Source: Thermodesulfobacteriaceae bacterium (GTDB taxonomy: Bacteria; Desulfobacterota; Thermodesulfobacteria; Thermodesulfobacteriales; Thermodesulfobacteriaceae). From it: 50,998 nucleotides of DNA. The notes beneath the pieces were generated by a model. The model ran no database searches. It was not told the origin of the DNA and worked only from the letters and a program-made list of their open reading frames with translations. Location: contig JANXAD010000009.1 in the NCBI GenBank assembly GCA_025062245.1, positions 1-50,998 of the forward strand, read 5' to 3'. Positions within the stretch are counted from its first letter, which is position 1; each line of letters opens with the position of its first letter. Position numbers and translations under genes: made by a program. Shown here piece after piece: positions 18,701 to 27,550 of this stretch.

Positions 18701-18998
18701 GGTTGACTTTGCAGAGCAGAGAGTTAAAAGAGGAATTCCTCTTCATTTGGCTGTAGTAGAATCTGCAGCTGTAAGAACCAGACCCATTTTATTTACTGCC
18801 ATAGGAGTCATCATCGGAGCCTTAGTTATTCTTTTTGACCCTATTTTTAATGGATTAGCTATAGCTTTAATTTTTGGAACCATAGGTTCTACCTTACTTT
18901 CCTTAGTTTTAATTCCTTTACTTTACTATGGACACAAGTTAAGAACTGGAATCTCCCAACCTGACTCAGAAACTCTTAAAAAAGAACTTTTTGATTGA
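15729..18998 (+). CDS. RND-family efflux pump, inner-membrane subunit
   Basis: Proton-driven transporter of the AcrB/CzcA superfamily, 1089 residues. It starts at a GTG immediately after the adaptor stop. The N-terminus has the first membrane helix, the EEEPQIVVPMIDM segment and the QYPGAEPEEVE porter motif. The proton-relay aspartate pair is in helix 4 (GILVDDPIVDVENI; most homologues have DDAIVVVENI). Two sets of membrane helices and the C-terminal TRPILFTA motif are present. The EEEPQIVVP signature suggests the broad drug/unknown-substrate group rather than copper/silver CusA, but the substrate cannot be read from sequence. Confidence 0.92.
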   Translation: MEKLGFTARIVNYFIDSKLTPIIILVTLALGLLAILKTPKEEEPQIVVPMIDMIIQYPGAEPEEVEKRVVTPLEKKLWELKNVEYIYSVSKAGMAVVTVRFYVGTDPVKALVDLNSKWMSALDLAPPGVILPPLIKPKSIDDVPILSLTLWGENYDSFTLRRMAALLENEIKKLEKVAEVYLIGGRPREVRILLDPLKLEAYRISPLRLAQILKNAHAQCVSGRLKQANLEYWVQTGEYLRNKEDFENIVVGVFQNKPVYLKDVAQVIDGASEVKDYVFMGKGSNIYPAVTIAISKRTGTNAVEVAEEVITLVSQIRGKFLPSDVNLTVTRNYGETAKEKANELLEHLFIATFAVTLLIAVVLGLREALIVGITVPVTLSIALFLNMLYGFTLNRVTLFALIFCIGILVDDPIVDVENIHRWAKAKLAPNLRLIIIGAINEVRAPIILATFTVIAALMPMAFVSGLMGPYMKPIPINASVAMFFSLLVALVITPWAAYHFLKKEFPDSSLSNSENKNFSPLENLKGKEVWEEISVVKQTKIYQFYARFMSPFLISSKKRYLFYAGVIFLLVLSLSLFYFRVILVKMLPYDNKSEIQIVIDMPEGTPLEKTLEVAKAIGNYLSRESIVTDYQIYVGTSSPYNFNGLIRHYYLREEPHLADIQVNLLGKHKRKEQSHEFAKRIRPKVHEIAKAYGAKYIAVVEIPPGPPVLSSIVAEVYAPELKIQESFAREVLKIFQETPLITDEGIYLEDPSPRLRLIAKEEKLKIAGLSKEELVQTLKALCDGLQIGVLQNTDTEHVPIILKMEEKFRTLDWLKTLKIVNKEGKVIPLVELVEIKEDFVPSSIYHKNLRRVTYIIGDTAGRYEAPIYGILEVRDRIKQISNPYGKVEEYWMGLPVMEEVISIKWDGEMHITLEVFRDLGLAFIGAIFGMYVLILGWFKDFRIPGVIMAPIPLTLIGIIPGHVLLGSFFTATSMIGFIALAGIIVRNSIIVVDFAEQRVKRGIPLHLAVVESAAVRTRPILFTAIGVIIGALVILFDPIFNGLAIALIFGTIGSTLLSLVLIPLLYYGHKLRTGISQPDSETLKKELFD

Positions 18999-19230
18999 AC
19001 ACTAAAAAGTTTAATTGCTTAATAAAACCTCATTTAAAATTCTAAATGAAATTACCTTCGTTACTTTTCTATTTTAAGGCAAGTAGAGGTAAAAATAAGA
19101 GACATGGTAGCTATTATAAGCAGTGGACTAAGCTTTGGGGTAGCCCTTGGTCAGAGTTTCAGTGATAATAAGTTTAATTATATAAACTTGTTTTTTTATA
19201 AAATTAGAATAAAATAAGTTTTAGCTGGTG
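18999..19230. other. Intergenic region with a short open frame and two hairpins
   Basis: Holds a perfect 7-base inverted repeat (TCATTTA/TAAATGA, 19030-19049) and a terminator-like hairpin (listed separately). A plus-strand frame reads DMVAIISSGLSFGVALGQSFSDN from 19104 on, with a membrane-like hydrophobic stretch. It has no good start or ribosome-binding site, so it looks like a gene remnant. Confidence 0.3.
19170..19197 (+). terminator. Possible Rho-independent terminator after the RND operon
   Basis: Stem AAGTTTA/TAAACTT (7 bp) with a 6-base loop, then G and seven T. The stem is AT-rich, so strength is doubtful, but stem plus T-run at an operon end fits. Confidence 0.4.
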
Positions 19231-19578
19231 ATGAAAAATAAATATTTTGGTATTTTTTTAGTAATCTTTTTTTTAATTATTTTAAAAGCTTGTAGTGTTA
19301 AGCCAGGACCAAATTTAGCTTCTAAAGCTTCTCTTATTCATCCCAATTTCACTACCAAAATAGAAGTTTTACAAATCCTTGGACCTCCTTTTCAGGCCTT
19401 TTCTAAATTTGACGGAACAGAGGAATGGTATTACTATTATCTTGTTAGGTCACCTACTAAAAAAGTTCCTTTAGTTAAAAGATATTTGGGAGAAGAGTAT
19501 ACAGAAGTTTTAAAGATAGTTTTTAAAGAAAATTTAGTTTTAAATTGCACTTATTACACTATACAGCCCAAAAGGTAG
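19231..19578 (+). CDS. Small BamE/SmpA-like lipoprotein
   Basis: About 115 residues with a hydrophobic N-terminus ending in a lipobox (LILKAC, Cys near 21), so probably lipid-anchored in the outer membrane. The body contains TTKIEVLQILGPPFQAFSKFDG followed by EEWYYYY, in the style of the BamE/SmpA fold (T-K-x-E-V-L-x-x-L-G-x-P...W.Y). BamE supports outer-membrane protein assembly, but several unrelated lipoproteins share this fold, so a Bam role is only possible. I use the ATG at 19231; a GTG one codon earlier is equivalent. Followed 12 bases later by pcm. Confidence 0.7.
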   Translation: MKNKYFGIFLVIFFLIILKACSVKPGPNLASKASLIHPNFTTKIEVLQILGPPFQAFSKFDGTEEWYYYYLVRSPTKKVPLVKRYLGEEYTEVLKIVFKENLVLNCTYYTIQPKR

Positions 19579-19590
19579 AAAGGAGTATAA

Positions 19591-20244
19591 ATGTCTGAAG
19601 AAGATGTTTATAGAGTAGCTCGGGAGAAAATGGTAGAAACTCAAATAAAGGCTCGAGGAATTAGTGATTCTCGGGTTATTCAAGCTATGCTTAAAGTTCC
19701 TCGCCATCTTTTTGTAGAAGAAGCTCTGAAGGATCAAGCCTATGGAGACTTTCCTTTACCTATTGGAGAAGGGCAAACTATTTCCCAGCCCTATATTGTA
19801 GCTCTTATGACTGAGGCTTTGGAACTTAAAGGAAACGAAAGGGTATTAGAAATTGGAACAGGTTCAGGTTATCAAACTGCTATTTTAGCTGAACTCTCTA
19901 CTTGGGTTTATACTATTGAGAAATATTCTTCTCTTTTGGAAAGGGCTAAAAAAGTTTTAAACAAGCTGGGCTATAGAAATATATCCTTTAGGTTAGGGGA
20001 TGGAAGTTACGGTTGGAAAGAGGCTTCCCCCTTTCAAGCTATTATAGTTACGGCAGCTGCACCTGACATCCCACTTCCTTTAAAAGAACAATTAGACGAA
20101 GGAGGAAGAATAATTATTCCTGTAGGAGATCCCTTTTCTCAAGTTTTAATAAAGGGGGTTAAAAGGGGAGGAGAAGTTCATACTAAAATTTTAGAATATG
20201 TTCGTTTTGTAAAATTAGTGGGAGAGTATGGTTTTAAAGACTAA
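19591..20244 (+). CDS. pcm: Protein-L-isoaspartate O-methyltransferase
   Basis: Repairs isoaspartyl residues in aged proteins using S-adenosylmethionine; 217 residues. Visible motifs: [24 protein letters not shown], the PCMT-specific [15 protein letters not shown], and the SAM-binding [13 protein letters not shown] at about residues 86-98. The ribosome-binding site AGAAAGGAG precedes the ATG well. Repair of heat-damaged protein fits a thermophilic host. Placed between a lipoprotein gene and aor. Confidence 0.94.
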   Translation: MSEEDVYRVAREKMVETQIKARGISDSRVIQAMLKVPRHLFVEEALKDQAYGDFPLPIGEGQTISQPYIVALMTEALELKGNERVLEIGTGSGYQTAILAELSTWVYTIEKYSSLLERAKKVLNKLGYRNISFRLGDGSYGWKEASPFQAIIVTAAAPDIPLPLKEQLDEGGRIIIPVGDPFSQVLIKGVKRGGEVHTKILEYVRFVKLVGEYGFKD

Positions 20245-20277
20245 AAACTAAGATAAACTACCAAAGGAGGTATACCT

Positions 20278-22074
20278 ATGTTTGGATACGCAGGAAAAAT
20301 CTTAAGAGTAAATTTAGGGGAAAATAAGGTAATGGTAGAAGCACTCTCAGAAGAACTTTGTAAAAACTACATAGGAGGAAGGGGTGTAGGAAGTAAAATT
20401 TTATATGATGAAATAGATCCTAAGGTTGAGCCTTTTAGTCCAGAAAACAAGCTTATTATTGCCACAGGTCCTCTTTCTGGAACACCTGCTCCTACAGGCG
20501 GAAGATACATGGCAGTAACTAAATCTCCCTTAACTTATGCCATAGCTTCTTCTAATTCTGGAGGACACTTTGGAGCAGAACTTAAATTTGCTGGTTATGA
20601 CTTAATTATCTTAGAAGGAAAGGCCAAAAAACCAGTTTATTTACTTATTGAAGATGATAGGATAGAAATAAAGGATGCTTCTCACCTATGGGGAAAGCTT
20701 GTTTCAGAAACTACAGATTCTTTAAGGAAAGAACATGGAGAAAAGGCAAAAGTGCTTTGCATAGGTCCTGCAGGTGAGAAACTTTCACGAATTGCTTGCA
20801 TAATTAATGATTACGATCGTGCAGCCGGGCGTTCAGGAGTAGGAGCAGTGATGGGGTCTAAACTTTTAAAAGCTATTGTAGTAAGAGGAACTAAAGGGGT
20901 TAGACTTTCCGATGAAGAGAAGGTTAAAAAAGTAGTAGAAGAAAAGCTTAAAAAGCTTCGTGAGCATCCTGTAACAGGTCAGGGCTTAGGAGCTTATGGA
21001 ACAGCCATCTTGGTAAACATTATAAATGAACATGGAATTTTTCCGATTAAAAACTTTCAATTTGCCTATCATCCAGAAGCAGAAAAGATTAGTGGAGAAT
21101 ATATGTCAGAAAAGCTTTTAACTAAGAGGAGTGCCTGTTATAGATGTCCTATAGCTTGTGGTAGAGTGATAAAACTTCAAGAAAAGGAAATAGCTGGTCC
21201 TGAGTATGAAAGTATTTGGGCTTTAGGAGCCGATTGTGGAATTTTTGATTTAGAAGCAGTCTCAGAAGCTAATTTTTGGTGTAATGAATTAGGAATGGAT
21301 ACTATTTCTGCAGGTGCAACTTTGGCTTCTGCCATGGAACTTTATGAAAAGGGATACATAAAGGAAGAAGAGATTAAAAAAGATGGACTTTCCTTAAGAT
21401 TTGGAGATGGTAGGGCTTTAGTAGGTTGGATTAAAAAGATGGGATTGAGGGAAGGTTTTGGGGATAAACTGGCTGAAGGTTCCTATAGGCTTTGTGAGAC
21501 TTACGGAGTTCCTGAATTTTCGATGTCAGTAAAAAAGCAAGAACTTCCAGCCTACGACCCCAGAGGGGTTCAAGGACAGGGTTTGGTTTACGCTACCTCA
21601 AATAGAGGTGGATGCCATGTAAGAGGTTATTTAATATCTGCAGAAATAATAGGAATTCCTGAAAAATTAGATAGGTTTTCAACCGAAAATAAAGCTAAGT
21701 GGGCTAAACTCTTTCAAGATCTAACCGCTGTGATAGATTCCTTAGGCCTTTGTCTCTTTACTTCCTTTGCTTTAAACTTGAGTGATTATACTGAACTTTT
21801 TAATGCTATTTGCGGAAATAATTATACTGAAGAGACTCTCTTAGAGGCAGGAGAAAGAATCTTTAACTTAGAAAGACTTTTTAACTTAAAAGCTGGAGTA
21901 GATCACACTCAGGATATTTTACCTAAGAGACTCTTAGAAGAGCCTATCCCTGAAGGACCTTCTAAAGGAGAAAGAAGTAAATTATGGGAAATCTTGCCTA
22001 ATTACTATCAAGTCCGAGGTTGGAAGGAAGAGGGAATTCCCTCTGAAGAAACTTTGAAAAGATTAAAAATTTAG
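20278..22074 (+). CDS. aor: Tungsten-containing aldehyde:ferredoxin oxidoreductase
   Basis: Oxidises aldehydes to acids with ferredoxin as acceptor, using a bis-tungstopterin cofactor and one [4Fe-4S] cluster; 598 residues, the family norm. N-terminal GYAGKILRVNL and GGRGVGSKIL are typical. The first three cluster cysteines lie in CYRCPIAC (about residues 287-294) and the fourth in DSLGLC (about 490). DPRGVQGQGLVYATSNRGGCH is the pterin-binding segment. A strong AAAGGAGG ribosome-binding site precedes the ATG. The next two genes encode a MoaD-like carrier and an E1-like enzyme, as often found beside AOR genes. Confidence 0.95.
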   Translation: MFGYAGKILRVNLGENKVMVEALSEELCKNYIGGRGVGSKILYDEIDPKVEPFSPENKLIIATGPLSGTPAPTGGRYMAVTKSPLTYAIASSNSGGHFGAELKFAGYDLIILEGKAKKPVYLLIEDDRIEIKDASHLWGKLVSETTDSLRKEHGEKAKVLCIGPAGEKLSRIACIINDYDRAAGRSGVGAVMGSKLLKAIVVRGTKGVRLSDEEKVKKVVEEKLKKLREHPVTGQGLGAYGTAILVNIINEHGIFPIKNFQFAYHPEAEKISGEYMSEKLLTKRSACYRCPIACGRVIKLQEKEIAGPEYESIWALGADCGIFDLEAVSEANFWCNELGMDTISAGATLASAMELYEKGYIKEEEIKKDGLSLRFGDGRALVGWIKKMGLREGFGDKLAEGSYRLCETYGVPEFSMSVKKQELPAYDPRGVQGQGLVYATSNRGGCHVRGYLISAEIIGIPEKLDRFSTENKAKWAKLFQDLTAVIDSLGLCLFTSFALNLSDYTELFNAICGNNYTEETLLEAGERIFNLERLFNLKAGVDHTQDILPKRLLEEPIPEGPSKGERSKLWEILPNYYQVRGWKEEGIPSEETLKRLKI

Positions 22075-22077
22075 TTA

Positions 22078-22299
22078 ATGATAAAGGTCAAACTTTTTGC
22101 AGATTTTAGAAAGGATAGAGGAAAGGAAGTAGACTTCGAGTATTTCGAAGGAATAAACGGAAAGTTTATTTTAGAAAAGTTAAAAATAGATGAAAAGGAA
22201 ATTGCAGTATTTTTGGTAAATGGAAAAAATAAGAAACTAGATGAACCTTTGGAGGACGGAGATGTAATTGCTCTTTTTCCACCTATTGCAGGTGGATAG
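22078..22299 (+). CDS. MoaD/ThiS-family sulfur-carrier protein
   Basis: Ubiquitin-fold protein of 73 residues ending in FPPIAGG. The double-glycine C-terminus is adenylated and then thiocarboxylated to deliver sulfur. Its place directly after aor (3 bases) and before an E1-like gene suggests a dedicated supplier of dithiolene sulfur for tungstopterin. That role is inferred from context; ThiS-like use is the alternative. Confidence 0.88.
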   Translation: MIKVKLFADFRKDRGKEVDFEYFEGINGKFILEKLKIDEKEIAVFLVNGKNKKLDEPLEDGDVIALFPPIAGG

Positions 22300-22318
22300 A
22301 TAATAACTTTATTGATGG

Positions 22319-22996
22319 ATGAAAAGATACGAAAAAAATATAGGCACTTTAAGTTTAGATGAATTTTTATCTCTTAGAAGATCTAAGGTATGTGTAGTTG
22401 GATGTGGAGGATTAGGGGGATATGTTATAGAGCTTCTTGCCAGATTAGGAGTTGGTTATCTTACTGTAGTAGATAAAGATGTTTTTGAAGAATCTAATTT
22501 AAATCGACAAATTTTGTGTGAGTTAAATTCTCTTGGAAAATCTAAAGCTTTAGTTGCTAAGGAAAGATTAAAAAATATAAATCCAGAAGTTGAAGTTCAA
22601 GCTATGGTCACAGAAATAAACTTAAAGAATGGAAAGGAAATTTTAAGAGGACATGACTTAGTGATAGATGCTTTAGATAATGCAGAGGGAAAAAAATTTT
22701 TAGAAGAGCTTGCTGAAGCTTTAGAAATTCCTCTGGTTCATGGAGCGGTAGCAGGATGGTTTGGCCAAGTAGCTTGTATCTTTCCAGGAGACAGATTGCT
22801 TAAAACACTTTATCTTTCTAAAACCTTTGGTATTGAAAAAGAAATAGGGGTTCCTTCCTTTACTCCAGCTTTAATTGCCTCCTTTCAAGTAAGTGAAGCT
22901 ATAAAAATTCTTATAAAACGGGGAGAAGTTTTAAGAAAAAAGGTTCTTTTAGTGAATTTGTTAAAGAATGAAATAGAAGTTATAGAATTCAACTAA
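22319..22996 (+). CDS. ThiF/MoeB/HesA-family adenylyltransferase
   Basis: E1-like enzyme (225 residues) that activates the C-terminal glycine of the neighbouring carrier. Seen: the nucleotide-binding GCGGLGGYVIELLARLG (about residue 28), the catalytic ESNLNRQIL motif, and VIDALDN. It is shorter than E. coli MoeB and lacks the paired CxxC zinc motifs near the C-terminus. Only four cysteines are present, none clearly at the ThiF thioester position, so it may only adenylate. It starts at the ATG at 22319; another ATG at 22315 is in a different frame. Confidence 0.85.
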   Translation: MKRYEKNIGTLSLDEFLSLRRSKVCVVGCGGLGGYVIELLARLGVGYLTVVDKDVFEESNLNRQILCELNSLGKSKALVAKERLKNINPEVEVQAMVTEINLKNGKEILRGHDLVIDALDNAEGKKFLEELAEALEIPLVHGAVAGWFGQVACIFPGDRLLKTLYLSKTFGIEKEIGVPSFTPALIASFQVSEAIKILIKRGEVLRKKVLLVNLLKNEIEVIEFN

Positions 22997-23014
22997 ATTC
23001 CAAGGTCCATTTAA

Positions 23015-25444
23015 GTGAAAAAAGACCAGTATCTGGAACTTCCTATAGTAGGAATGACTTGTGCAGCTTGTGTCAAAAGGGTAAGTGATCTTCTTTTAAA
23101 AGTGCCAGGTATAAAAGAAGCTAAGGTAAATTTAATTACGGAAAGGGCTACAATTAAAATAGAAGAAGAAACTTTAGTAGACCTTAAAGAAATAGTTAAA
23201 AAACTTCAAAGTGGAGGCTATGATTTAAGGATTCAAAAGTTAAATCTTCATGTAGAGGGACTTTCTTTGGGAGATCCCTTAAAACTTGAGAAAGAGTTTT
23301 TAAAAATTTTTGGCATTACTAAGGTTTCAGTTAATCCAGCAACTGAAATTTTAAGTTTAGAGTATGTTCCAACCTTAGTTGAAATTGATAATCTTAAAAA
23401 GATTTTAGAAAAACTTGGATATGGAGAGATCAAATTTTCTGAAGAAGAAGCAGAGACCTATGAAGAAATGGTCCAAATCAGAGAATATGAGGATCTAAAA
23501 AGAAGATTTTTAATAAGTGCTATTTTAACCGGCATCATTCTCCTGGATATGATTACCCATTTTTTTTATCATCTTAGTGATAGAGCTTTTTTAAACTATT
23601 TTCTCTTTTTTTTAACTACCCCTGTAGTATTTTACGGAGGTTCAAGATTTTTCAGAGCCTTTTTTAGAGGTATAAGACACCTTTCCTTGGATATGAATAC
23701 TCTTATTGCTTTAGGTACAGGTTCAGCCTATGTTTATAGTGTAGTAGCTACTTTTTTTCCTTCAGTTTTTTTATCCATAGGACAGAGGCCAGCGGTTTAC
23801 TACGAAACAGCAGCCATAATTATAACCCTTATTCTTTTTGGAAGGATGCTTGAAACTAAAGCCCGAAGAAAGACTACTGAGGCCATAAGAAAACTTGCTT
23901 CCCTACAACCTAAAAGGACGATTCTTTGGAGAGAGGGTCAAGAATTAGAAGTAGAATTAAAGGAAGTGCAAGTAGGAGATGTAATAGTAGTTAAACCTGG
24001 AGAGAGAATTCCCTTAGACGGGTTAATTTTAGAAGGATTTGGACAGGTAGACGAATCAGTAATCACCGGAGAAAGTTTTCCTGTAGATAAAAAGCCTGGA
24101 GATAAAGCAATTGGCGGAACCCTTAATCTTACAGGTAGTTTTAAAATTAAGGTCACTCAGATAGGTAAGGATACGGTATTATCTAACATTATAAAATTAG
24201 TAAAAGAAGCTCAAGCAACCAAACCCTCTATTCAAAGATTGGCAGATAGAATAGCCTCAGTTTTTGTTCCTATAGTGATGGCTATAGGTATTTTTTCCTT
24301 TTTAGCGTGGTTTTTTTCAGACTATGGATTAACCTTTGCTCTTATGAATTTTATTTCTGTTTTAATGGTAGCCTGTCCGTGTGCTTTAGGGCTTGCCACT
24401 CCTACGGCTATAGCGGTATCTACAGGTAAAGCTGCTGAACTGGGTATACTTATAAAGAATCCTGAAGTCTTAGAAATGGCAAATAAAATAAATTACCTAA
24501 TTTTTGACAAAACTGGAACTCTAACCTATGGGAAGCCCGAGGTGGTTAAAATTTACACTTTTAATAAAAGCTCAGAAGAAGAAATTCTAAGAATAATAGC
24601 TTCGGTTGAAAAAAACTCTGAACATCCCTTAGGTAAGGCTATAGTAGAGTATGCTAAACAAAAAAATATAGCTTTAACTCAACCTGAAGAATGGTATTAT
24701 CTTCCTGGGAAAGGAATAGTGGCTAAATTTGAAGGTAAAGAAATTTTGGTAGGAAATAGTTTTTTAATGGAAGAAGTTGGTATTGATATAAAAGATAGCC
24801 TTAAATTTTTAAAGGAGATTTCTCAAAAAGGGGAGACTCCTGTTTTAGTAGGAATGGAAAATAAACTTATAGGGGTAGTTACCCTTGCTGATAAGATAAA
24901 GGAGGAGGCTTGGGAGGTAATAGAGGAGCTTAAGAGAAAAAAAATAAAGCTTAGCCTTTTAACAGGGGATAATTTTTGGGCTGCTAAGGCTTTAGCTTTA
25001 AAACTTGGAATAGAGGATATTTGGGCAGAGGTATTACCAGAGGATAAAGCCCATAAAGTAGAAGAAATAAAAAGAGAGGGTTATACTGTAGCTATGGTAG
25101 GTGATGGAGTAAATGATGCTCCAGCTTTAGCTACAGCCCATTTAGGTATAGCTATAGGTTCAGGAACTGAAGTAGCCTCTGCAACTGCAGATATTATCTT
25201 GATTAAAAGCAATTTGAAAGACCTTTTAAAAACTTTGAAACTTTCTATTAGGACCTATCAAATTATAAAACAGAACTTTTTTTGGGCCTTTTTTTATAAT
25301 ATACTTCTAATACCGATAGCAGCTGGGCTTTTCTATCCTTTTTTTGGAATTTTATTAAAACCTGTGTTTGCTTCAGCTGCTATGGCCTTTAGTTCTCTTT
25401 TTGTTCTGACTAACTCTTTAAGAATTAAAAGATTGAAGCTCTAA
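23015..25444 (+). CDS. copA: Copper-translocating P1B-type ATPase
   Basis: Exports Cu+ from the cytoplasm; 809 residues. The N-terminal HMA domain has GMTCAAC (C16, C19). A second HMA-like fold at about residues 77-145 has lost both cysteines (GLSLGDP in place of GMTCxxC). Core motifs: actuator TGES, membrane ACPCALG, phosphorylation DKTGTLT, HP dipeptide in the SEHPLG loop, and GDGVNDAPALA. It starts at GTG after an AAGG site. Followed 12 bases later by a CopZ-like chaperone, a standard pairing. Confidence 0.94.
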   Translation: MKKDQYLELPIVGMTCAACVKRVSDLLLKVPGIKEAKVNLITERATIKIEEETLVDLKEIVKKLQSGGYDLRIQKLNLHVEGLSLGDPLKLEKEFLKIFGITKVSVNPATEILSLEYVPTLVEIDNLKKILEKLGYGEIKFSEEEAETYEEMVQIREYEDLKRRFLISAILTGIILLDMITHFFYHLSDRAFLNYFLFFLTTPVVFYGGSRFFRAFFRGIRHLSLDMNTLIALGTGSAYVYSVVATFFPSVFLSIGQRPAVYYETAAIIITLILFGRMLETKARRKTTEAIRKLASLQPKRTILWREGQELEVELKEVQVGDVIVVKPGERIPLDGLILEGFGQVDESVITGESFPVDKKPGDKAIGGTLNLTGSFKIKVTQIGKDTVLSNIIKLVKEAQATKPSIQRLADRIASVFVPIVMAIGIFSFLAWFFSDYGLTFALMNFISVLMVACPCALGLATPTAIAVSTGKAAELGILIKNPEVLEMANKINYLIFDKTGTLTYGKPEVVKIYTFNKSSEEEILRIIASVEKNSEHPLGKAIVEYAKQKNIALTQPEEWYYLPGKGIVAKFEGKEILVGNSFLMEEVGIDIKDSLKFLKEISQKGETPVLVGMENKLIGVVTLADKIKEEAWEVIEELKRKKIKLSLLTGDNFWAAKALALKLGIEDIWAEVLPEDKAHKVEEIKREGYTVAMVGDGVNDAPALATAHLGIAIGSGTEVASATADIILIKSNLKDLLKTLKLSIRTYQIIKQNFFWAFFYNILLIPIAAGLFYPFFGILLKPVFASAAMAFSSLFVLTNSLRIKRLKL

Positions 25445-25456
25445 GGAGGGAAGGAT

Positions 25457-25669
25457 ATGAAAAATTATACCCTAAGGGTTGAAGGCATGACCTGTCCCCA
25501 TTGTGAACAAACTATAGAGAAAGCCATAAAGGATACTTTTAAGGAAGTGCTTTCCGTAAAGGCAGATAGAAACCAAAGGCTTGTTTCCTTAACGGTGCTA
25601 AAAGAGATAAATTTGGAGGAAGTTTCAAAATTAATTAAGGACTTAGGTTATAAGGTTAGTGAGGGTTAA
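25457..25669 (+). CDS. CopZ-like heavy-metal-associated chaperone
   Basis: A single HMA domain of 70 residues with the GMTCPHCEQTIEKA metal-binding loop (C12, C15). It probably hands Cu+ to the adjacent ATPase. Preceded by AGGAGGG. The His between the cysteines (CPHC) is common in CopZ and MerP-like carriers. Confidence 0.92.
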   Translation: MKNYTLRVEGMTCPHCEQTIEKAIKDTFKEVLSVKADRNQRLVSLTVLKEINLEEVSKLIKDLGYKVSEG

Positions 25670-25682
25670 ATTTAATCTTTAG

Positions 25683-25710
25683 TTGAATTTGCTAAAATTT
25701 GTAATAATAT
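25683..25710 (+). promoter_or_regulatory. Candidate sigma-70 promoter for ftsH
   Basis: TTGAAT (25683-25688), 16 bases, TAATAT (25705-25710), in the 81-base gap before ftsH. The estimated start is near 25717, leaving a short leader with AAAAGGAG. Confidence 0.45.
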
Positions 25711-25750
25711 TTAATTGAGAAAAAATTTCTAAAAGGAGTTTGGTCTTTTT

Positions 25751-27547
25751 ATGAAAAATTTAGGTAAAACTTTAATAATATGGTTTTCAGCTATATTAAT
25801 AATTATTCTACTTTATGCCTTTTTTAATAGTAATTTTTCTCTTATTTCTTCTCCAATTTCTAATTTAACCTATACTTCCTTTTTGGAGAAGGTTGAAAAG
25901 GGAGAGGTTAGAGAAGTAGTTATTGAAGGTAAAAAAGTTACGGGAAAACTGGTTACCGGTGGTGAATTTGTAACCTATATTCCTGAAGATTCACAGCTTT
26001 TTCCTCTTCTAAAAGAGAGGGGGGTTATAATTTCAGTAAGACCTGAAAGTCAAAATCAATGGTGGACTTCCTTTTTAATTTCTTGGCTACCCTTTATTAT
26101 TTTAATTGTTTTTTGGATCTTTTTTATGAAGCAGATGCAACCGAGCAATAAGCCTTTTTCCTTTGTAAAAAGTAGAGCTCGATTAATTAAAAGTGGAGAA
26201 ACTAAGGTAACCTTTAAAGATGTAGCAGGTGTAGATGAAGCCAAAGAGGAACTTCAGGAGGTAGTAGAATTTCTCAAAAATCCTCAAAAGTTTATCAAGT
26301 TAGGAGCTCGTATTCCTAAGGGAATCCTATTAGTTGGTCCTCCTGGGACAGGAAAAACTCTTTTAGCTAAGGCTATTGCAGGGGAAGCAGGAGTTCCTTT
26401 TTTTAGTATAAGTGGTTCTGATTTTGTGGAAATGTTTGTAGGAGTTGGTGCTGCTAGGGTCAGAGACCTTTTTAGTCAAGCTAAAGCTAATGCTCCCTGT
26501 ATTATTTTTATTGATGAAATAGATGCTGTAGGAAGACAAAGAGGAGCAGGGTTGGGAGGAGGACATGATGAAAGAGAACAAACTTTAAATCAGCTCTTAG
26601 TAGAAATGGACGGTTTTGATACGGCAGAAGGAATTGTAGTCTTAGCTGCTACCAACAGACCTGATATATTAGATCCTGCTCTCTTGAGACCAGGAAGATT
26701 TGATAGACAAGTGGTGGTGCCTGTTCCTGATCTAAACGGAAGGGAAGCTATTTTAAAACTCTATGCTAAGAAATTCAAAGTGGATCCCCATATAGATTTT
26801 AGATCCTTAGCTAAGAGCACTCCAGGATTTACGGGAGCTAATTTGGAAAACATGTTAAATGAAGCAGCCTTAATTGCTGCTAAAAAAGGGAAAGATAAAA
26901 TTGAAATGGAAGATTTAGAAGAGGCTAAAGATAAAATCTTTATGGGAAAAGAAAGAAAGGGTATGTTTATTACTGAAGAAGAAAAGAAAATTATTGCCTA
27001 TCACGAAGCAGGTCATGCTTTAGTGGCCCATTATCTTCCTGACCCTGATCCGGTTTATAAAATAAGTATCATTCCCAGAGGTCAAGCCTTAGGAGTAACT
27101 CAACAGGTTCCCTTAGATGATAAACATATCTATACTGAAGACTATATTCTTAAAAAAATTACAGTTCTTTTAGGAGGTAGAGTAAGTGAAGAGATAGTTT
27201 TTAATAAAATAAGCACCGGAGCAAGGGATGATCTCAAAAAGGCTTGTCACATTGCTAAAAGAATGGTTTGTGAATGGGGTATGAGCCATAAATTAGGTCC
27301 CCTTACCTTTGGTAGAGGAGAAGAACATATTTTCTTAGGAAAAGAAATTTTCCAAATCAGAGACTACTCCGAAGAAACAGCCCGTATCATAGATGAAGAA
27401 ATCAGAAATATAATTAACTCCTGTTACGAAAAAGCTAAGGATATTGTAAATCAATATATGGATAAACTTCATAAGTTAGCTCAAGCTCTTTTAGAGGAAG
27501 AGACTATAGATGCAGAAAAATTTAAACTTATTCTTCAAGAAAATTAA
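25751..27547 (+). CDS. ftsH: ATP-dependent zinc metalloprotease FtsH
   Basis: Membrane-anchored AAA+ protease, 598 residues. Two transmembrane helices (about 7-27 and 103-125) flank a small periplasmic domain. The AAA module has GPPGTGKT, the [11 protein letters not shown] Walker B region and the second region of homology ([19 protein letters not shown], in part). The zinc motif HEAGH is followed by a distal Asp region. It leads an ftsH-folP-cdaA-cdaR-glmM cluster, an arrangement common in many bacteria. Confidence 0.96.
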   Translation: MKNLGKTLIIWFSAILIIILLYAFFNSNFSLISSPISNLTYTSFLEKVEKGEVREVVIEGKKVTGKLVTGGEFVTYIPEDSQLFPLLKERGVIISVRPESQNQWWTSFLISWLPFIILIVFWIFFMKQMQPSNKPFSFVKSRARLIKSGETKVTFKDVAGVDEAKEELQEVVEFLKNPQKFIKLGARIPKGILLVGPPGTGKTLLAKAIAGEAGVPFFSISGSDFVEMFVGVGAARVRDLFSQAKANAPCIIFIDEIDAVGRQRGAGLGGGHDEREQTLNQLLVEMDGFDTAEGIVVLAATNRPDILDPALLRPGRFDRQVVVPVPDLNGREAILKLYAKKFKVDPHIDFRSLAKSTPGFTGANLENMLNEAALIAAKKGKDKIEMEDLEEAKDKIFMGKERKGMFITEEEKKIIAYHEAGHALVAHYLPDPDPVYKISIIPRGQALGVTQQVPLDDKHIYTEDYILKKITVLLGGRVSEEIVFNKISTGARDDLKKACHIAKRMVCEWGMSHKLGPLTFGRGEEHIFLGKEIFQIRDYSEETARIIDEEIRNIINSCYEKAKDIVNQYMDKLHKLAQALLEEETIDAEKFKLILQEN

Positions 27548-27550
27548 AAA

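Noticed and set aside
19104-19220. Short hydrophobic frame MVAIISSGLSFGVALGQ in the gap after the RND operon
   Set aside because: No ribosome-binding site and no clear family; it also runs through the terminator-like hairpin. Kept only as part of the intergenic description.
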